Below, piece after piece: positions 27,925 to 35,755 of a stretch of DNA of 64,000 nucleotides. How positions within the stretch are numbered: position 1 is the stretch's first letter; every line of letters starts with the position of its first letter. The notes under the pieces are model-generated. The model made no database searches and had not been told where the DNA came from. It worked only from the letters and a program-made list of their open reading frames with translations. The translations under genes were made by a program, and so were the position numbers. The stretch is from Deltaproteobacteria bacterium (GTDB taxonomy: Bacteria; Myxococcota; UBA727; VGSZ01): contig JADZDP010000256.1 in the NCBI GenBank assembly GCA_020850995.1, forward strand, positions 29,925 to 93,924. Reading direction: 5' to 3'.

Positions 27925-29078
27925 TGTGCCGTCAGGGTGAAGGTGTAGCTGTTGTGCGCGCCGTTCCAGCCAAAGACGCGCACGGTGGCGGCGCCGCTGT
28001 GACTGACGCTCTCGTCGTCGTCGGCGCTGTCGCTGCGCACGGTGGTGCCCACCACCTCCATGTCGATGTCGCCGGCGCTGTGCGAGAAGTCGACATCGAC
28101 GCGCCAGGCGCCGGCGGTGTTGACCCGGAAGTAGTCCGACTGGCTGTCGCAAACGCCGCCGCTGAAGCTGCCGGGTTGCACCACTGGGGCGCCGGTGGCG
28201 CTGTTGTTCGGCTCGTACGGATCTTCGGCACAGCCCCCGCCGCCACCACCGCCACCACCGCCGATGCCCTGCACGATGCTGACGTAGTCGAGCACGCTCG
28301 ACGACTCTTCTTGGTTCGCCACCACGGTCATGCCGGCCCGCTCGACAACGAAGCCGCCGGGGACCGCGCTCCAGATCGAGGAGTTGTAGATGAGCCCGGG
28401 GTGGTCGCTGCCGCCGTCGCCCACACGGATGCCCTCGCCGTTGCCGATATAGCCGCCGATGTATTGGTGGGCGCGCGCGTTCGACGGCGCGTCGTACGAC
28501 GAGGTCTGCAGGTCGAGGAACACCAGCAAGCCGCCGGCGGCCTCGATGGCGGCGGCCTCTTGCGCGATGTCTTGCAGGTAGCTTGGGCAGTTGCCGCACC
28601 ACTCGGCGGAGAGGATGAACACCACGGCGTCGTGCTCGGTGTCCTCGCAGTGGAACTCCTGAAGGTCGAAGGAGAAGGTCGAGCCGTCGGGCCGCCGCGC
28701 GTCGCTCCACACCAGGCGCGGCATCACCGAGCCGGTCCCGTTCAGCGAGCCGGCGCTCGGATAGCTGCAGGGTGGCGGGTCGTCCGGCGGATCTTGCGGA
28801 TCACTCGGGTCGCTCGGATCGCTCGGATCGCTCGGGTCGCTCGGGTCGCTCGGGTCGCTCGGATCGCTCGGGTCGGCGGGATCGCTCGGGTCGGCGGGAT
28901 CGCTCGGGTCGGCGGGATCGCTCGGGTCGGCGGGATCGCTCGGGTCGGCGGGATCGCTCGGTGCTCCCTCGTCGTGCTCGCGCGGGTCGTTGTCGTGGGC
29001 GTCACCGAGCAGCACGTCGTTGCGGCACGCCGTCACGAGCAGCGGAGCCAGCAGGACCAGGTGGGTTGTGCGCGTCAT
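27921..29078 (-). CDS. Thioredoxin-fold lipoprotein with DPSDP linker and pre-peptidase-like C-terminal domain
   Basis: This 385-aa lipoprotein (signal LAPLLVTAC) has a Pro/Asp/Ser linker of about 60 residues. A thioredoxin-fold domain follows, with the active-site-like motif SAEWCGNCPSY (CxxC, about residue 145), a Gly run, and a C-terminal beta-sandwich (EDPYEPNNSATGAP ... DYFRVNTAGAW) of the pre-peptidase C-terminal type. It is likely an envelope thiol-disulfide protein. It is coupled to the downstream His-rich lipoprotein and divergent from a second thioredoxin-like operon. Confidence 0.82.
   Translation of the reverse strand: MTRTTHLVLLAPLLVTACRNDVLLGDAHDNDPREHDEGAPSDPADPSDPADPSDPADPSDPADPSDPADPSDPSDPSDPSDPSDPSDPSDPSDPQDPPDDPPPCSYPSAGSLNGTGSVMPRLVWSDARRPDGSTFSFDLQEFHCEDTEHDAVVFILSAEWCGNCPSYLQDIAQEAAAIEAAGGLLVFLDLQTSSYDAPSNARAHQYIGGYIGNGEGIRVGDGGSDHPGLIYNSSIWSAVPGGFVVERAGMTVVANQEESSSVLDYVSIVQGIGGGGGGGGGGCAEDPYEPNNSATGAPVVQPGSFSGGVCDSQSDYFRVNTAGAWRVDVDFSHSAGDIDMEVVGTTVRSDSADDDESVSHSGAATVRVFGWNGAHNSYTFTLTAQ
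28785..28965. repeat. Tandem repeat encoding SDPADP/SDP linker
   Basis: Nine-base SDP units and 18-base SDPADP units are repeated, in the gene 27921-29078. The composition resembles the linker repeat at 13425-13620, but the unit differs. Confidence 0.88.
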
Positions 29079-29222
29079 GGTGGCAGTGCTCGCGCGCCAC
29101 CTCGTCGGTGTGAATCGGTCGCTCCGTCTCGGTCGCATGATCATCGGTCGATCGCTCGTTGGTCGTACGGACGAGGACGATCGACGCACGCCGCGCCGCG
29201 TGCCACCTGCTACGCAGTGGTC

Positions 29223-29786
29223 ATGCTCACCCGTGTCTCCCTCGTGCTCACGCTCGTCGCCACCATCGGTTGCCTGGCCGAGGGTGCGCACGACGTCGAT
29301 GACGTGCCGCGCGACGCCTACCCCGACGGCCCCTTCGGCAGCGGCGAAGGCGACGTGCTCGAGAACCACGTCTTCACCTTGCCGAGCGGCGCCGCGCTCG
29401 CCCTACAGGAGGTCCGCGCCGATGCCGATGCGCAGCTGCTGCTCCTGGTCACGGCGGCCGAGTGGTGCACGGCCTGTCTCGAGGAGCAGCCCGAGCTGCA
29501 GCGCCTGTACGAGCGGCGCGCTGCCGACGGCCTGCGCGTCATGGTCGGCGTCTTCGAGGACGCGGAGTTCGCACCTGCCACCCCGGCGGACGCCGCCCGG
29601 TGGCAAGATCATCACGCGCTGAGCTTCACGGTGGTCGCCGATCCCGACTTCGCGCTGCGCGCCTATTACGACGCGGCGCTCTCGCCCATGAACATGCTGG
29701 TGCGCCTGGGGCCCATGACCATCGAGCGCATCATCACCGGTCGCGATCCGCTGCTGCTCGAGAGCCTGGTGGAGGCGCTCTTGTGA
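29223..29786 (+). CDS. Thioredoxin-fold lipoprotein
   Basis: This 187-aa protein has a lipoprotein signal (LVLTLVATIGC) and a thioredoxin-like domain with TAAEWCTACLEEQPELQRL (CxxC at about residue 83). There is a later cis-Pro-type segment (DAALSPMNMLVR). It is the first gene of a coupled trio: its stop overlaps the next GTG (GTGA). Together with 29783-30277 it probably maintains thiol redox of an envelope substrate. Confidence 0.83.
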   Translation: MLTRVSLVLTLVATIGCLAEGAHDVDDVPRDAYPDGPFGSGEGDVLENHVFTLPSGAALALQEVRADADAQLLLLVTAAEWCTACLEEQPELQRLYERRAADGLRVMVGVFEDAEFAPATPADAARWQDHHALSFTVVADPDFALRAYYDAALSPMNMLVRLGPMTIERIITGRDPLLLESLVEALL

Positions 29787-30277
29787 GCGCGTTGCTTCTG
29801 GCGACACTGCTGAGCTGGTCGAGCGCGCAACCATTGGCCGTCGAGCGCACCGAGGCCGGCTCCTTCGCCGCGCGGGACCTGCAGGGCCGGCGCGTGCGCC
29901 TCGACGACCTGCGTGGGCGCGTGGTGGTGCTGGCGTTCTGGGCCACCTGGTGCACGCCCTGCCTGGCCGAGCTGCGGCACCTCGACGAGCTGCAGCGTCG
30001 GCGCGGCGCACAGGGACTGAGCGTGATCGCCGTGGCCGGCGACGGGCCCGAGACCGCCAGCCGCGTGAGCAGCCTGGCGCGGCAACAGCGCTGGCAGATG
30101 AGCGTCATTCACGACGTCGAACGACGCGTGTTCGCGCGCTTCAACCCGACGGGCGAGACCCCCTGGCTCGTGGTCATCGACAAGCACGGCCGTATCGCGT
30201 GGACCCATGGCGGCTACGCGCCCGGCGACGAGCACGCGCTCGCGGCCACGGTGGCGACGGCGCTGGACGAGCCGTGA
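29783..30277 (+). CDS. TlpA/ResA-like thioredoxin
   Basis: This 164-aa exported thioredoxin-like protein has a GTG start within the GTGA overlap and a weak signal or N-terminal anchor (LLLATLLSWSSAQ). The active site is FWATWCTPCLAELRHLDEL, and GETPWLVVIDKHGRIAWTH carries the cis-proline. It resembles the TlpA/ResA group that reduces disulfides in the periplasm. It is coupled upstream to a thioredoxin lipoprotein and downstream (GTGA) to the barrel protein. Confidence 0.9.
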   Translation: MSALLLATLLSWSSAQPLAVERTEAGSFAARDLQGRRVRLDDLRGRVVVLAFWATWCTPCLAELRHLDELQRRRGAQGLSVIAVAGDGPETASRVSSLARQQRWQMSVIHDVERRVFARFNPTGETPWLVVIDKHGRIAWTHGGYAPGDEHALAATVATALDEP

Positions 30278-31776
30278 GAAGCGCGGCCGTCGCCGTGGCG
30301 CTCTTCGTGCCGGCGCTGCTCGGCGACGGCGCGCGCGCGCAGGGCGCCACCGGCAGCTCGCGCACCCTCGTGCAGGCCCACGCCGACAACCACGACGGCG
30401 TGGGCGACAACGATGACTTCCTGTTCGCCTCGCAGCGCCTCGACGCCAGCTTCGGCGCCGATCGCGTGCGCGGTGGCGTGCGCGTCGACGGCGATCTGTT
30501 CCTCGACCAACCCAACGCCGGCTACCTCTCGGAGCTCCAGCTTGAGCGCGTCACGCTCGCGTACGACGTCGGCGAGCTCACGTTCACCGCCGGCGACGTC
30601 GCGGCGCAGCTCGGCAACGGCTTGGCGCTGGCGGTGCGCTCGGCCGACGCGGTCGGCGTCGATCTCGCCGTGCGCGGCGGGCGCGTCGACTGGATGGGCG
30701 AGCGGCTCAGCGCCAGCGCGCTGGTGGGCTTGGTCAACGCCGCCAACGTCGACGCGGTGACGCTGCAGCACGTCGACGATCCGCACGACGCCGTGGCGGG
30801 GGCCGAGCTGCGCCTGCTGGCGAGCATGGGGGTCGGCGTGCGCCTGCTCTCGTCGTTGGTGCTGCCGAAGGAGCGCGTGCTGCCCGGCCTGTTCGACGGC
30901 AGCGGCACCGTGGGCGCGGGCGTGGAGCTCCTCGACCTGGCGGGCGCCGGGCGCGCGTCCCTCGAGGTCGACGTGCAAGAGCGCGTGCTCGCGGGCGTGC
31001 CGCAACACGGCGCCGCGGCGCTCGGCGCCCTCGAGCTCACGGTCGGTGAGGCGACCTTGTTGCTCGAAGGCCTCACGCTCGGCTCCTTCGAGCTCAAGGG
31101 CAGCCGCAACAGCGCCACCGGCATGCGCTTTAGCTACAGCCAGCCCCCAACCCTCGACCTGCTCGCGCAGGACCAGCCGAGCGATCGCGACCTCATCGCC
31201 ACACGCGCGCGCGCCGATCTCCCCGTCGGTGACGCGCTGCTCGGCCGCATCGAGGGCACGGTGCGCGTGGCCGACCCCTTCGCTGCCGTGCCCGTGGCGC
31301 AGGCGCACCTGGCGCTCGGCCTCGAGCTGGCGCGCGGCGGCAACCGCTTCGCGGCGCGCGTGGGCGCGCGCACCGAGCGCCTCGGCCTCGACAAGCTGGC
31401 CGAGCTGCGCGACCTGGCGCACCTCGATGGCGACGTGCTCGTCGATCTGGGCCGCGGCTTCGCGCTCCACAACCTCACCGCGCTCGAGCTCTGGCGCGCG
31501 CCCGAGCGGCCCTACGTGGTCGGCGCCACCACCGTGTCCCTCGACGTGGCCGGCGTCGCGTCGGTGGGCGTGCAGGCCGGCGTCGACACCAACGACCCTT
31601 CGCCCGACGTGCGCCACCTGTTCCTCGCGGCGCTGGCGTCGCTGAGGTTGCACGAGCAGCTCACCTTACGGCTGAGCAGCGGCAGTCAGCGCGGCGGGGT
31701 GGCGTGCATGGGCGGGGTCTGCCGCCGCATCCCGTCCTTCGCCGGCACCTCGGCGGAGCTGGCGATGAGCTTCTGA
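30274..31776 (+). CDS. Predicted outer-membrane beta-barrel protein (DUF6029-like)
   Basis: This 500-aa protein starts with GTG in a GTGA overlap and has a signal peptide (AVAVALFVPALLGDGARAQG). The rest is almost entirely alternating strands ending in Phe (SAELAMSF), as in outer-membrane barrels. Similar barrel proteins coupled to TlpA-like thioredoxins are known in other phyla as DUF6029; that assignment rests on gene order and composition. One CMGGVC motif near the C-terminus could be a thioredoxin substrate. Confidence 0.7.
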   Translation: MRSAAVAVALFVPALLGDGARAQGATGSSRTLVQAHADNHDGVGDNDDFLFASQRLDASFGADRVRGGVRVDGDLFLDQPNAGYLSELQLERVTLAYDVGELTFTAGDVAAQLGNGLALAVRSADAVGVDLAVRGGRVDWMGERLSASALVGLVNAANVDAVTLQHVDDPHDAVAGAELRLLASMGVGVRLLSSLVLPKERVLPGLFDGSGTVGAGVELLDLAGAGRASLEVDVQERVLAGVPQHGAAALGALELTVGEATLLLEGLTLGSFELKGSRNSATGMRFSYSQPPTLDLLAQDQPSDRDLIATRARADLPVGDALLGRIEGTVRVADPFAAVPVAQAHLALGLELARGGNRFAARVGARTERLGLDKLAELRDLAHLDGDVLVDLGRGFALHNLTALELWRAPERPYVVGATTVSLDVAGVASVGVQAGVDTNDPSPDVRHLFLAALASLRLHEQLTLRLSSGSQRGGVACMGGVCRRIPSFAGTSAELAMSF

Positions 31777-31793
31777 AGGGTGCGCGTGAACAG

Positions 31794-32345
31794 CTACGCT
31801 CGCGGGCGTCGCTGCGAGCGGCGCGCGAGCGCGAGCGCCACCACGAGCGCAGCCATCATCGACGTTGACGACGCGCCGAACGACGCGCAGCCGTCGTCGC
31901 CGACGTCGTCGACCTCGGTCTCGCCGCAGTTGGCCGGCGCCGTCTCGCCTGCGTCGCAGCCAACGTCGGGTGCGGCCGCGGTCTCGGCGGCAGCGTTCGG
32001 TGAGCTCAGGTCGTCGGTGCGCGGGGGCGCTTCGCCGCGTCGCCAGTGACCGCAGGGGTCGCCCAGCTCCTGCCCGTTGGTCTGGCCGTCGCCGTCGGCG
32101 TCTTGGCAGAACAGGCGTGACCAGGAGACGCCGTTCACCTGCACCAGCTTCGCTTGGGCGCCGAAGACGGTCAGCTCGTCGCCGCCGTGGCACAGGTCGC
32201 AGCCGCCCGCAGCCTCGGCGTTGGGCAGGTGATTGTTGAAGCTCGGCCAGGCGTGCGCGGTAGTGCCGGCGAGGGTGACGACCACCAAGGCGGGCAAGAG
32301 CGCGAGCAGTGGTACCGGACGTGGCGACGCGAGGTGGTGGCGCAT
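31794..32345 (-). CDS. Temptin-like secreted protein with CxxCH motif and MYXO-CTERM-like tail
   Basis: This 183-aa protein has a signal peptide and an N-terminal domain resembling temptin-type disulfide domains: WPSFNNHLPNA, CDLCHGG, then FCQDADGDGQTNGQELGDPCGHW with a calcium-type loop. The CDLCH sequence could also bind haem c. The tail DDGC plus a hydrophobic helix plus ARRSQRRPRA resembles MYXO-CTERM anchors. It is convergent with the barrel gene. Confidence 0.72.
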   Translation of the reverse strand: MRHHLASPRPVPLLALLPALVVVTLAGTTAHAWPSFNNHLPNAEAAGGCDLCHGGDELTVFGAQAKLVQVNGVSWSRLFCQDADGDGQTNGQELGDPCGHWRRGEAPPRTDDLSSPNAAAETAAAPDVGCDAGETAPANCGETEVDDVGDDGCASFGASSTSMMAALVVALALARRSQRRPRA

Positions 32346-32398
32346 GGTGGCTCCTGTCGCAAGCCTAGCGCGCATCGTCGTCGCCAGGGAAACGCGAC

Positions 32399-32457
32399 GA
32401 CGAGATCGCCGCAAGGTCCAACCCGGGCCGGCAGCAACCCATGTGACCTCCGCTGTA
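32399..32457. repeat. Degenerate half copy of the dispersed palindromic element
   Basis: GATCGCCGCAAGGTCCAA ... GACCTCCGCTGTA parallels the right half of the element at 62690-62850 (GATCGTGGCAAGGACCAA ... GGTCTCCGCTGTA), including the TA after the terminus. No matching left half was seen. It ends right at the upstream ATG of the metallopeptidase-like lipoprotein gene and so may supply part of its leader. Confidence 0.5.
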
Positions 32458-32468
32458 TGCTGCGCGCC

Positions 32469-33551
32469 ATGCCTCGATGCACACGCACGGGTGTCCGCTC
32501 GATGGTCGGCGCCCTCGCGTTGGCGGCGCTGGCGTCGACGGGCGCCGGCTGCGGGCGCGCCCACGTGTTCTACGACGCGCGCGAGCTGCGCCATCCGCCG
32601 CTGCAGCCGAGCCGCGATCGCGCGCTCGACCAGGAGCTCGCGGGCAAGCTCGGAGGGCGCCCCGTGCTGTGGGTCGACGCCGAGGGCAAGGAGCGCACCT
32701 TGGCCGGCGACGCGCAGAGCCTGCGGGCGCTCGGCACCGCCGAGCGCGGCGCGCTGTGGTTGGCGCTGCAGGGCGGCGAGCGCGGCGGCGAGAGCGATGT
32801 GCGCGTGCGTGTGACGGGCAAGGGCTCGATCCCGGTCACCGTGGAGCAGGGCCTCGACGGCGCCCTGCGCGTGGTCTCCGCTCGGCGCGGCGGCCGTGAC
32901 GACGACGGTGACGCGCTCAGCGAAGAAGCATTCCGCGAGCGCTTCAAGCTGCGCGGCCGGCTGCCCGGCAATTGGCACGAGAACGAACGGCGCGCGCTCA
33001 CCGAGGCCCTCGCGCTGCTCGCGCCCGGGGAGCTCGAGCTGGTGCGGCGCATCGTGTGGGATCGCGAAGGCCGCGCGCGCAACGGCGACGAGAGCCGCGC
33101 CGCGCTCTACGAGATGAAGGGCTGCCGCGCCGTCATCTACCTCTACAGCTCGGGCGTGCGCGCCGATCGCTTTCGCTTCGTCGGCGAGCCCTCGGCGCCC
33201 AAGAGCGCGGTCACGCACGCCATCGTCCACGAGATCGGCCACGCCTTCGAGCAGGCAGCGGCGCGGCGCGCCTATTGCGCCAGCGAGAAGGCGGGCGCGC
33301 GCGCTGGCGCGCTCATCGACGAGGGCAACCGACTCTCGGAGCGCGGGCCGGTGCTCGACGAGTACCTGCGGGTGCTCGCCGGACTGCCCGCGCCCACCGA
33401 CTACGGCAACGCCTCGAGCCACGAGTCCTTCGCCGAGTCCTTCGCCCTCTTCCACGTCGATCCGGCGGCGCTGTTGCGCACGCGCCCCGCGGTGCACGCG
33501 TGGTTCGCCGCGGGCGCCCACCTGCGCGCGCTGGGCGCGCTCGACGACTGA
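32469..33551 (+). CDS. Lipoprotein with HExxH zinc-metallopeptidase motif
   Basis: This 360-aa protein has a lipoprotein signal (LAALASTGAGC). Near residue 260 the motif THAIVHEIGHAFE is a classic HExxH zinc site, with SSHESFAESFALFHV about 60 residues later as candidate third ligand and structural helix, the arrangement of gluzincin-like enzymes. ATG at 32457 (MLRAM) is an alternative start. It is probably an envelope-anchored protease; the substrate is unknown. Confidence 0.75.
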   Translation: MPRCTRTGVRSMVGALALAALASTGAGCGRAHVFYDARELRHPPLQPSRDRALDQELAGKLGGRPVLWVDAEGKERTLAGDAQSLRALGTAERGALWLALQGGERGGESDVRVRVTGKGSIPVTVEQGLDGALRVVSARRGGRDDDGDALSEEAFRERFKLRGRLPGNWHENERRALTEALALLAPGELELVRRIVWDREGRARNGDESRAALYEMKGCRAVIYLYSSGVRADRFRFVGEPSAPKSAVTHAIVHEIGHAFEQAAARRAYCASEKAGARAGALIDEGNRLSERGPVLDEYLRVLAGLPAPTDYGNASSHESFAESFALFHVDPAALLRTRPAVHAWFAAGAHLRALGALDD

Positions 33552-33572
33552 AGGCCTGAGCGTCGCCGCGCG

Positions 33573-34268
33573 CTACACGAGCCGGCCCACCGACCTCGTC
33601 GACAGACCATTGGGCGCGTCGACCGTCTGGTTGCGCCCGCCCGCGAGCGTGAGGTCGAGCTCTCGCCCAGAGTAGCCGCCGAACACGCCGCGGAAGGAGT
33701 CGGGCCAGCCCGAACGGTTGCGGTGCACGCGCCCCTGCGCGTCGGGCATCACCCGCGCGTACGCCAACTCGAGCTTCTCACCGGCCTGGCCCACGAGGTC
33801 GAGCGCCACGTCCACCGTCATGGAGCCTGGGTAGTGCGGATCGTTGTCGGGCACGGCGGTGGCGAGGAGGTCCTTGGTCTTTCCCACCCACACGATGCGA
33901 CCATCGGAGGTCCCGGCGCCGCCGCCCTGCAGCGGCAGCTGCACCTGGCCAGCGTTCTGATAGGCGCTGCCACGCGCGACGATGACGATGTACTCCTCGT
34001 CGCGCACCGCCGGCGGCACGATGGTGGTGGCGTGACACCAGGTCGACCAGGTGACGTGGTCTGCGACCGTCCCCGGCGGCGGCTTCTCGAACTGCACCGT
34101 GCTCGAGCGGTTGGCGTCGAGCAGGGCGCGCAGGCCTGGGTCGGCGGCGAGATCGCGCGCCAGGTTCGGGTTCGCTGCCAACAGTCCGCGCAGGTACGGC
34201 GGCGGCTGATTGGGATCGAACGACACGGCGCTGACGCCACTGGGCGAGGGACGAACCGGACCGACCAT
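33573..34268 (-). CDS. Protein of unknown function, candidate substrate of the ATP-grasp ligase
   Basis: This 231-aa cytoplasmic protein has a good RBS (AGGAGG, 6 nt before ATG 34268). Its N-terminal part contains PPYLRGLL (residues 23-30), which resembles the PFFARFLE leader motif of microviridin-type precursors (aromatic third, Arg fifth, Leu seventh). The remainder (STWCHATTIVPPAVRDEEY, MTVDVALDLV) looks like a folded beta domain, so a long substrate or an unrelated cargo are both possible. It is the last gene of the ATP-grasp operon, 67 bp after the ligase. No database family was recognised. Confidence 0.65.
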   Translation of the reverse strand: MVGPVRPSPSGVSAVSFDPNQPPPYLRGLLAANPNLARDLAADPGLRALLDANRSSTVQFEKPPPGTVADHVTWSTWCHATTIVPPAVRDEEYIVIVARGSAYQNAGQVQLPLQGGGAGTSDGRIVWVGKTKDLLATAVPDNDPHYPGSMTVDVALDLVGQAGEKLELAYARVMPDAQGRVHRNRSGWPDSFRGVFGGYSGRELDLTLAGGRNQTVDAPNGLSTRSVGRLV

Positions 34269-34335
34269 CGAATCCTCCTGCGATCGCGTGGAGCAACCGT
34301 GGGTCACTCCGCCGAAGAAATGGCACCACCAACCG

Positions 34336-35304
34336 TCATGGGCAAGTCAGCGCATCGGCCAGCGCCTCGTGGATGGGCATGCCCACCATCTGCTGCAACC
34401 ACGCCCACTCGCCCGCCGAGTTGACCTCGAGAAAGACGTGCTTGCCGTCGGGCGTGCGAATGATGTCGAGCGAGCCGTAGGTGAGCCCAAACAGCGCCAT
34501 GAGACGATGCACGCACTCGGCGACGTCGGGCGGCAGCGTGTCGGGCTTGAAGTGGTAGGCCAGGTCGCCGCCGCGGCGCCAATCGACCTCGCCCGCGCCG
34601 CCCTTGCTGTCGACCGAGGCGATGAACAGCTTCTTGCCCACCACCGCCACGCGCAGCTCGACGTCCTTGTCGACCATCTCCTGGAACACCGCGGGACAGT
34701 AGCGCAGGCCGTCGAGCTCCTCGAGGTGGTGCTCATGCACCTTGGAGGTGAACACCATCTGCTCGCTGCCGTCGTCGGTGAAGGAGATGGCGTTGAGCAT
34801 CTTGGTGACCACCTTGCCGCCGTGCGCATCGAAGAAGCGTCGCGCGGCCGCGGGGTCGTTGGTGGCGAGCGTGTCGGGGATGGTGAAGCCCGCCTGCTTG
34901 GCCAGCTCGAGCTGCGGCACCTTGTGGTGCGCGCGGTGCACGCGATCGATGGGATCGATCCAGCGCGCGTTCGGCAGCGCGGCGAACAAGCTCGAGAGCA
35001 GCGTCTTGATCTCGAGCTTGCTGTAGTTGAGGTAGCGCTCGTCGAGCTCGGTCGGTAGGCGCGCGCTGTAGAAGCGGCGGTACCACACGCTCTTGACCTT
35101 GGTGAGCTCCACGCGCCGATCGCCCTCGACGAAGAGGTACGAGGGCGCCTGCTGCGTGCTCTGCTCGAGCACCAGCCGCAGCTCCACCGGGAAACGATCG
35201 GTGTCGAAGCGCACCGCGTCGAAGCCGCGCGCCTTGATCGCCTCCACCACCATACCGGCGGGCTCGTCGTTCGAGTGCGTGATGATCAAGACGGTCTCGG
35301 CCAC
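34336..35304 (-). CDS. MvdD-like ATP-grasp peptide ligase
   Basis: This 322-aa protein belongs to the ATP-grasp family that makes omega-ester or amide crosslinks in graspetides. It has an N-terminal HSNDEPAGMVV domain, VWYRRFYSARLP, the nucleotide-binding lysine region GKVVTKMLNA, FQEMVDKDVELRV and the metal site FLEVNSAGEWAWLQ (Glu-x-Asn). Length and motif order match MvdC/MvdD. It lies 25 bp after a 126-aa protein gene and before a 231-aa protein gene, all on one strand. Neither neighbour has an obvious Thr/Glu-rich core, so the substrate is uncertain. Confidence 0.88.
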   Translation of the reverse strand: MAETVLIITHSNDEPAGMVVEAIKARGFDAVRFDTDRFPVELRLVLEQSTQQAPSYLFVEGDRRVELTKVKSVWYRRFYSARLPTELDERYLNYSKLEIKTLLSSLFAALPNARWIDPIDRVHRAHHKVPQLELAKQAGFTIPDTLATNDPAAARRFFDAHGGKVVTKMLNAISFTDDGSEQMVFTSKVHEHHLEELDGLRYCPAVFQEMVDKDVELRVAVVGKKLFIASVDSKGGAGEVDWRRGGDLAYHFKPDTLPPDVAECVHRLMALFGLTYGSLDIIRTPDGKHVFLEVNSAGEWAWLQQMVGMPIHEALADALTCP

Positions 35305-35321
35305 GCGCTTCCTCCGACGAC

Positions 35322-35333
35322 GTGAGCGCTCAC
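35322..35333. promoter_or_regulatory. Perfect 12-bp palindrome between operon genes
   Basis: GTGAGCGCTCAC spans the stop codon of the 126-aa gene and the start of the gap before the ATP-grasp gene. It may be only a chance repeat or an RNA hairpin; no function is claimed. Confidence 0.3.
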
Positions 35334-35710
35334 GCCTGCGAGGTCGCCGGCGCCAGCTGCTCCGCCTTGGTCAACAGCTCCCAGGCGTCCTTGAGCAGGT
35401 TGTCGATCGCGGTCAGCGTATCGCCTTTGGCCGCGCCGAGCTTGGCGTAGTTGTCGAACACGCCCTGGCGCAGCGACGCGTCGATGCGGCTGGCGTCCTT
35501 GCGCTCGGTTTGCTGCTTCCGGCCCGTGTTGGCGGTCACGAAGGTGCGCACCTTGTTCGTGCAATCGGCGATCCACCAGCGCACCTCGCCACCGTGGGCG
35601 CGGTCCTTCACGGCGACGCACACGCGCCCGGCGGCAGCATGTCCTTGCGCACGCGCGTCGAGGTTCTTGAGCAACATGATGGTTGCCGCGGTGGTCCCGG
35701 CGTGGGCCAT
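35330..35710 (-). CDS. Small protein, first gene of the ATP-grasp operon
   Basis: This 126-aa soluble protein has two cysteines (GRVCVAV, IADCTNK) and a helical C-terminal half (DKDASRID-like through LLKDAWELLTKAEQLAP). No family was recognised. It is the first gene of the operon 35710-33573, so it could be a precursor, a recognition partner or unrelated. It is divergent from the RpiB-domain gene, leaving only 45 bp for both promoters. Confidence 0.65.
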   Translation of the reverse strand: MAHAGTTAATIMLLKNLDARAQGHAAAGRVCVAVKDRAHGGEVRWWIADCTNKVRTFVTANTGRKQQTERKDASRIDASLRQGVFDNYAKLGAAKGDTLTAIDNLLKDAWELLTKAEQLAPATSQA

Positions 35711-35755
35711 GGGGCTCTCTAGCGCAAAGCGACCTCGATTGGCACGCGCCGAGAT

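Noticed and set aside
33573..35710. Operon considered as a confirmed microviridin cluster
   Set aside because: No canonical Thr/Lys/Asp/Glu-rich core, second ligase or acetyltransferase is present; only one leader-like motif is seen.
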